Positions 54,944 through 55,361 of a DNA stretch of 55,361 nt are shown in pieces; the stretch's first letter is position 1; each line of letters begins with the position of its first letter. The stretch is from Pseudomonadota bacterium (GTDB lineage Bacteria; Desulfobacterota; Desulfobacteria; Desulfobacterales; RPRI01): positions 1 to 55,361 of the forward strand of contig JAHITX010000043.1 of the NCBI GenBank assembly GCA_018817425.1, read 5' to 3'. Made by a program: the position numbers and the translations under genes. Below the pieces are notes generated by a model. The model was not told where the DNA came from and did no database searches. It worked only from the letters and a program-made list of their open reading frames with translations.

Positions 54944-55172
54944 TTTGGTTCCACTTTCCATCACTGTTACTGAATTGGCTTCGATTCTTGGTGTATCAAG
55001 AAAGACATTATCTAAAATCATAAATGAGAGGGGAGCGATAACCCCTGATATGGCTCTTCGTCTATCACGTGCTTTTGATACTTCATCCGATTTGTGGATG
55101 AATCTGCAAAAAAATTATGCCTTATGGCAGGCAGAACATGCCTCCGGTTCCTGGCAACTAGTAAGTGTTTAA
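54888..55172 (+). CDS. higA: HigA-family antitoxin / addiction-module XRE regulator
   Basis: The 94-aa protein starts RQPTHPGKIIKEDYLVPL, the hallmark of HigA antitoxins, and has an XRE HTH at residues ~28-75 (VTELASILGVSRKTLSKIINE, then DMALRLSRAF). It binds the toxin and the operator of the module. ATG 54888 is taken because it is conserved in the left repeat copy, where a stop codon precedes it in frame. The higB toxin expected just upstream is missing; only its last codons remain here, with a decayed piece at 49447. It therefore stands as an orphan antitoxin. Confidence 0.88.
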   Translation: MKKMIRQPTHPGKIIKEDYLVPLSITVTELASILGVSRKTLSKIINERGAITPDMALRLSRAFDTSSDLWMNLQKNYALWQAEHASGSWQLVSV

Positions 55173-55309
55173 TTGTAAGCGCTTAATTAACCCCATCTTC
55201 ACAAACCATTCAGACTATGCCAAGAGCTGGTCGGGAAAAACTGTACAGTTGCTTAAGTGGTAAAGCTGTTCTAAATTGATTTTAAAATATAGAAAGGAGC
55301 AGCGGTAAA

Positions 55310-55361
55310 ATGAAGAAATTAAGAAGGAATCATGGAGCAACGTTTAAAGCAAAAGTAGCGA
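55310..55361 (+). CDS. IS3-family transposase OrfA, start only
   Basis: The frame runs off the window after 17 codons, MKKLRRNHGATFKAKVA, the usual opening of IS3-family OrfA proteins (MKK-RRNHs-FKAKVAL). AAAGGAG lies upstream near 55292. A left terminal repeat may start at about 55242 (TGTACAGTTG), beginning with TG as IS3 ends do, but this cannot be confirmed without the other end. Confidence 0.7.
   Translation, partial: MKKLRRNHGATFKAKVA

Noticed and set aside
55169-55190. Palindrome after higA as a terminator
   Set aside because: The TTAATT...AATTAA arms pair around AAGCGCTT without a loop and there is no T tract.

Overview
The window reads as a chromosomal segment of an anaerobic, Gram-negative bacterium, most likely a Desulfobacterota (deltaproteobacterial) sulfate reducer or relative. 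This assignment is inference. It rests on two tungsten-type aldehyde:ferredoxin oxidoreductases with their own ferredoxins, a tungstate (Tup) ABC transporter, CcsA/ResB-type cytochrome c maturation, outer-membrane proteins with TonB/ExbB/ExbD, and AT-leaning coding sequence. No rRNA, tRNA or CRISPR array was seen.

Region A (1-19.7 kb) looks like a catabolic island for a hydrophobic compound. It holds an OFA-type MFS permease, a four-cluster ferredoxin plus a 692-aa AOR, and a minus-strand regulator that fuses an XRE helix-turn-helix to the N-terminal part of an IS1-type transposase. A CrtC/AttH lipocalin-like protein, a two-cluster ferredoxin and a second AOR follow. Next come the envelope-transport genes (DUF1302 barrel, DUF1329, MmpL/RND permease, YCF48-like repeat protein) and two SDRs, one lacking the catalytic lysine. 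The plausible scheme is uptake or trafficking of a lipid-like substrate across the envelope, then hydration, dehydrogenation and ferredoxin-linked aldehyde or ring redox steps.

Region B (19.7-31 kb) is a tight operon: CcsA-like, ResB-like, TonB-dependent receptor, a secreted protein joining a CxxCH haem motif and two sulfite-oxidase-fold domains to a tetrapyrrole methylase domain, an APC permease, TonB, a Ca-binding-type repeat protein, ExbB and ExbD. Two matching palindromic sites lie upstream, as does a decayed copy of the CcsA gene's 3' part. I consider this the best candidate for an undescribed system, perhaps metal or tetrapyrrole acquisition.

Region C (31-45 kb) has a purple-acid-phosphatase-like lipoprotein, a HTH/PBP-type regulator beside tupABC (tungstate supply for the AORs), an MBL hydrolase, a 125-bp foldback element, an MmgE/PrpD protein, a SET protein, and recB-recD without an adjacent recC.

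Region D (45-55.4 kb) has a PBP protein with a hybrid histidine kinase, a minus-strand MsrA-MsrB fusion, and a GC-richer insert carrying a PAS protein and a papain-type autotransporter. The insert lies between two 85-bp direct repeats that split a higBA toxin-antitoxin locus: decayed higB and a stub of higA on the left, intact higA on the right. The window ends in the first codons of an IS3-type transposase OrfA.
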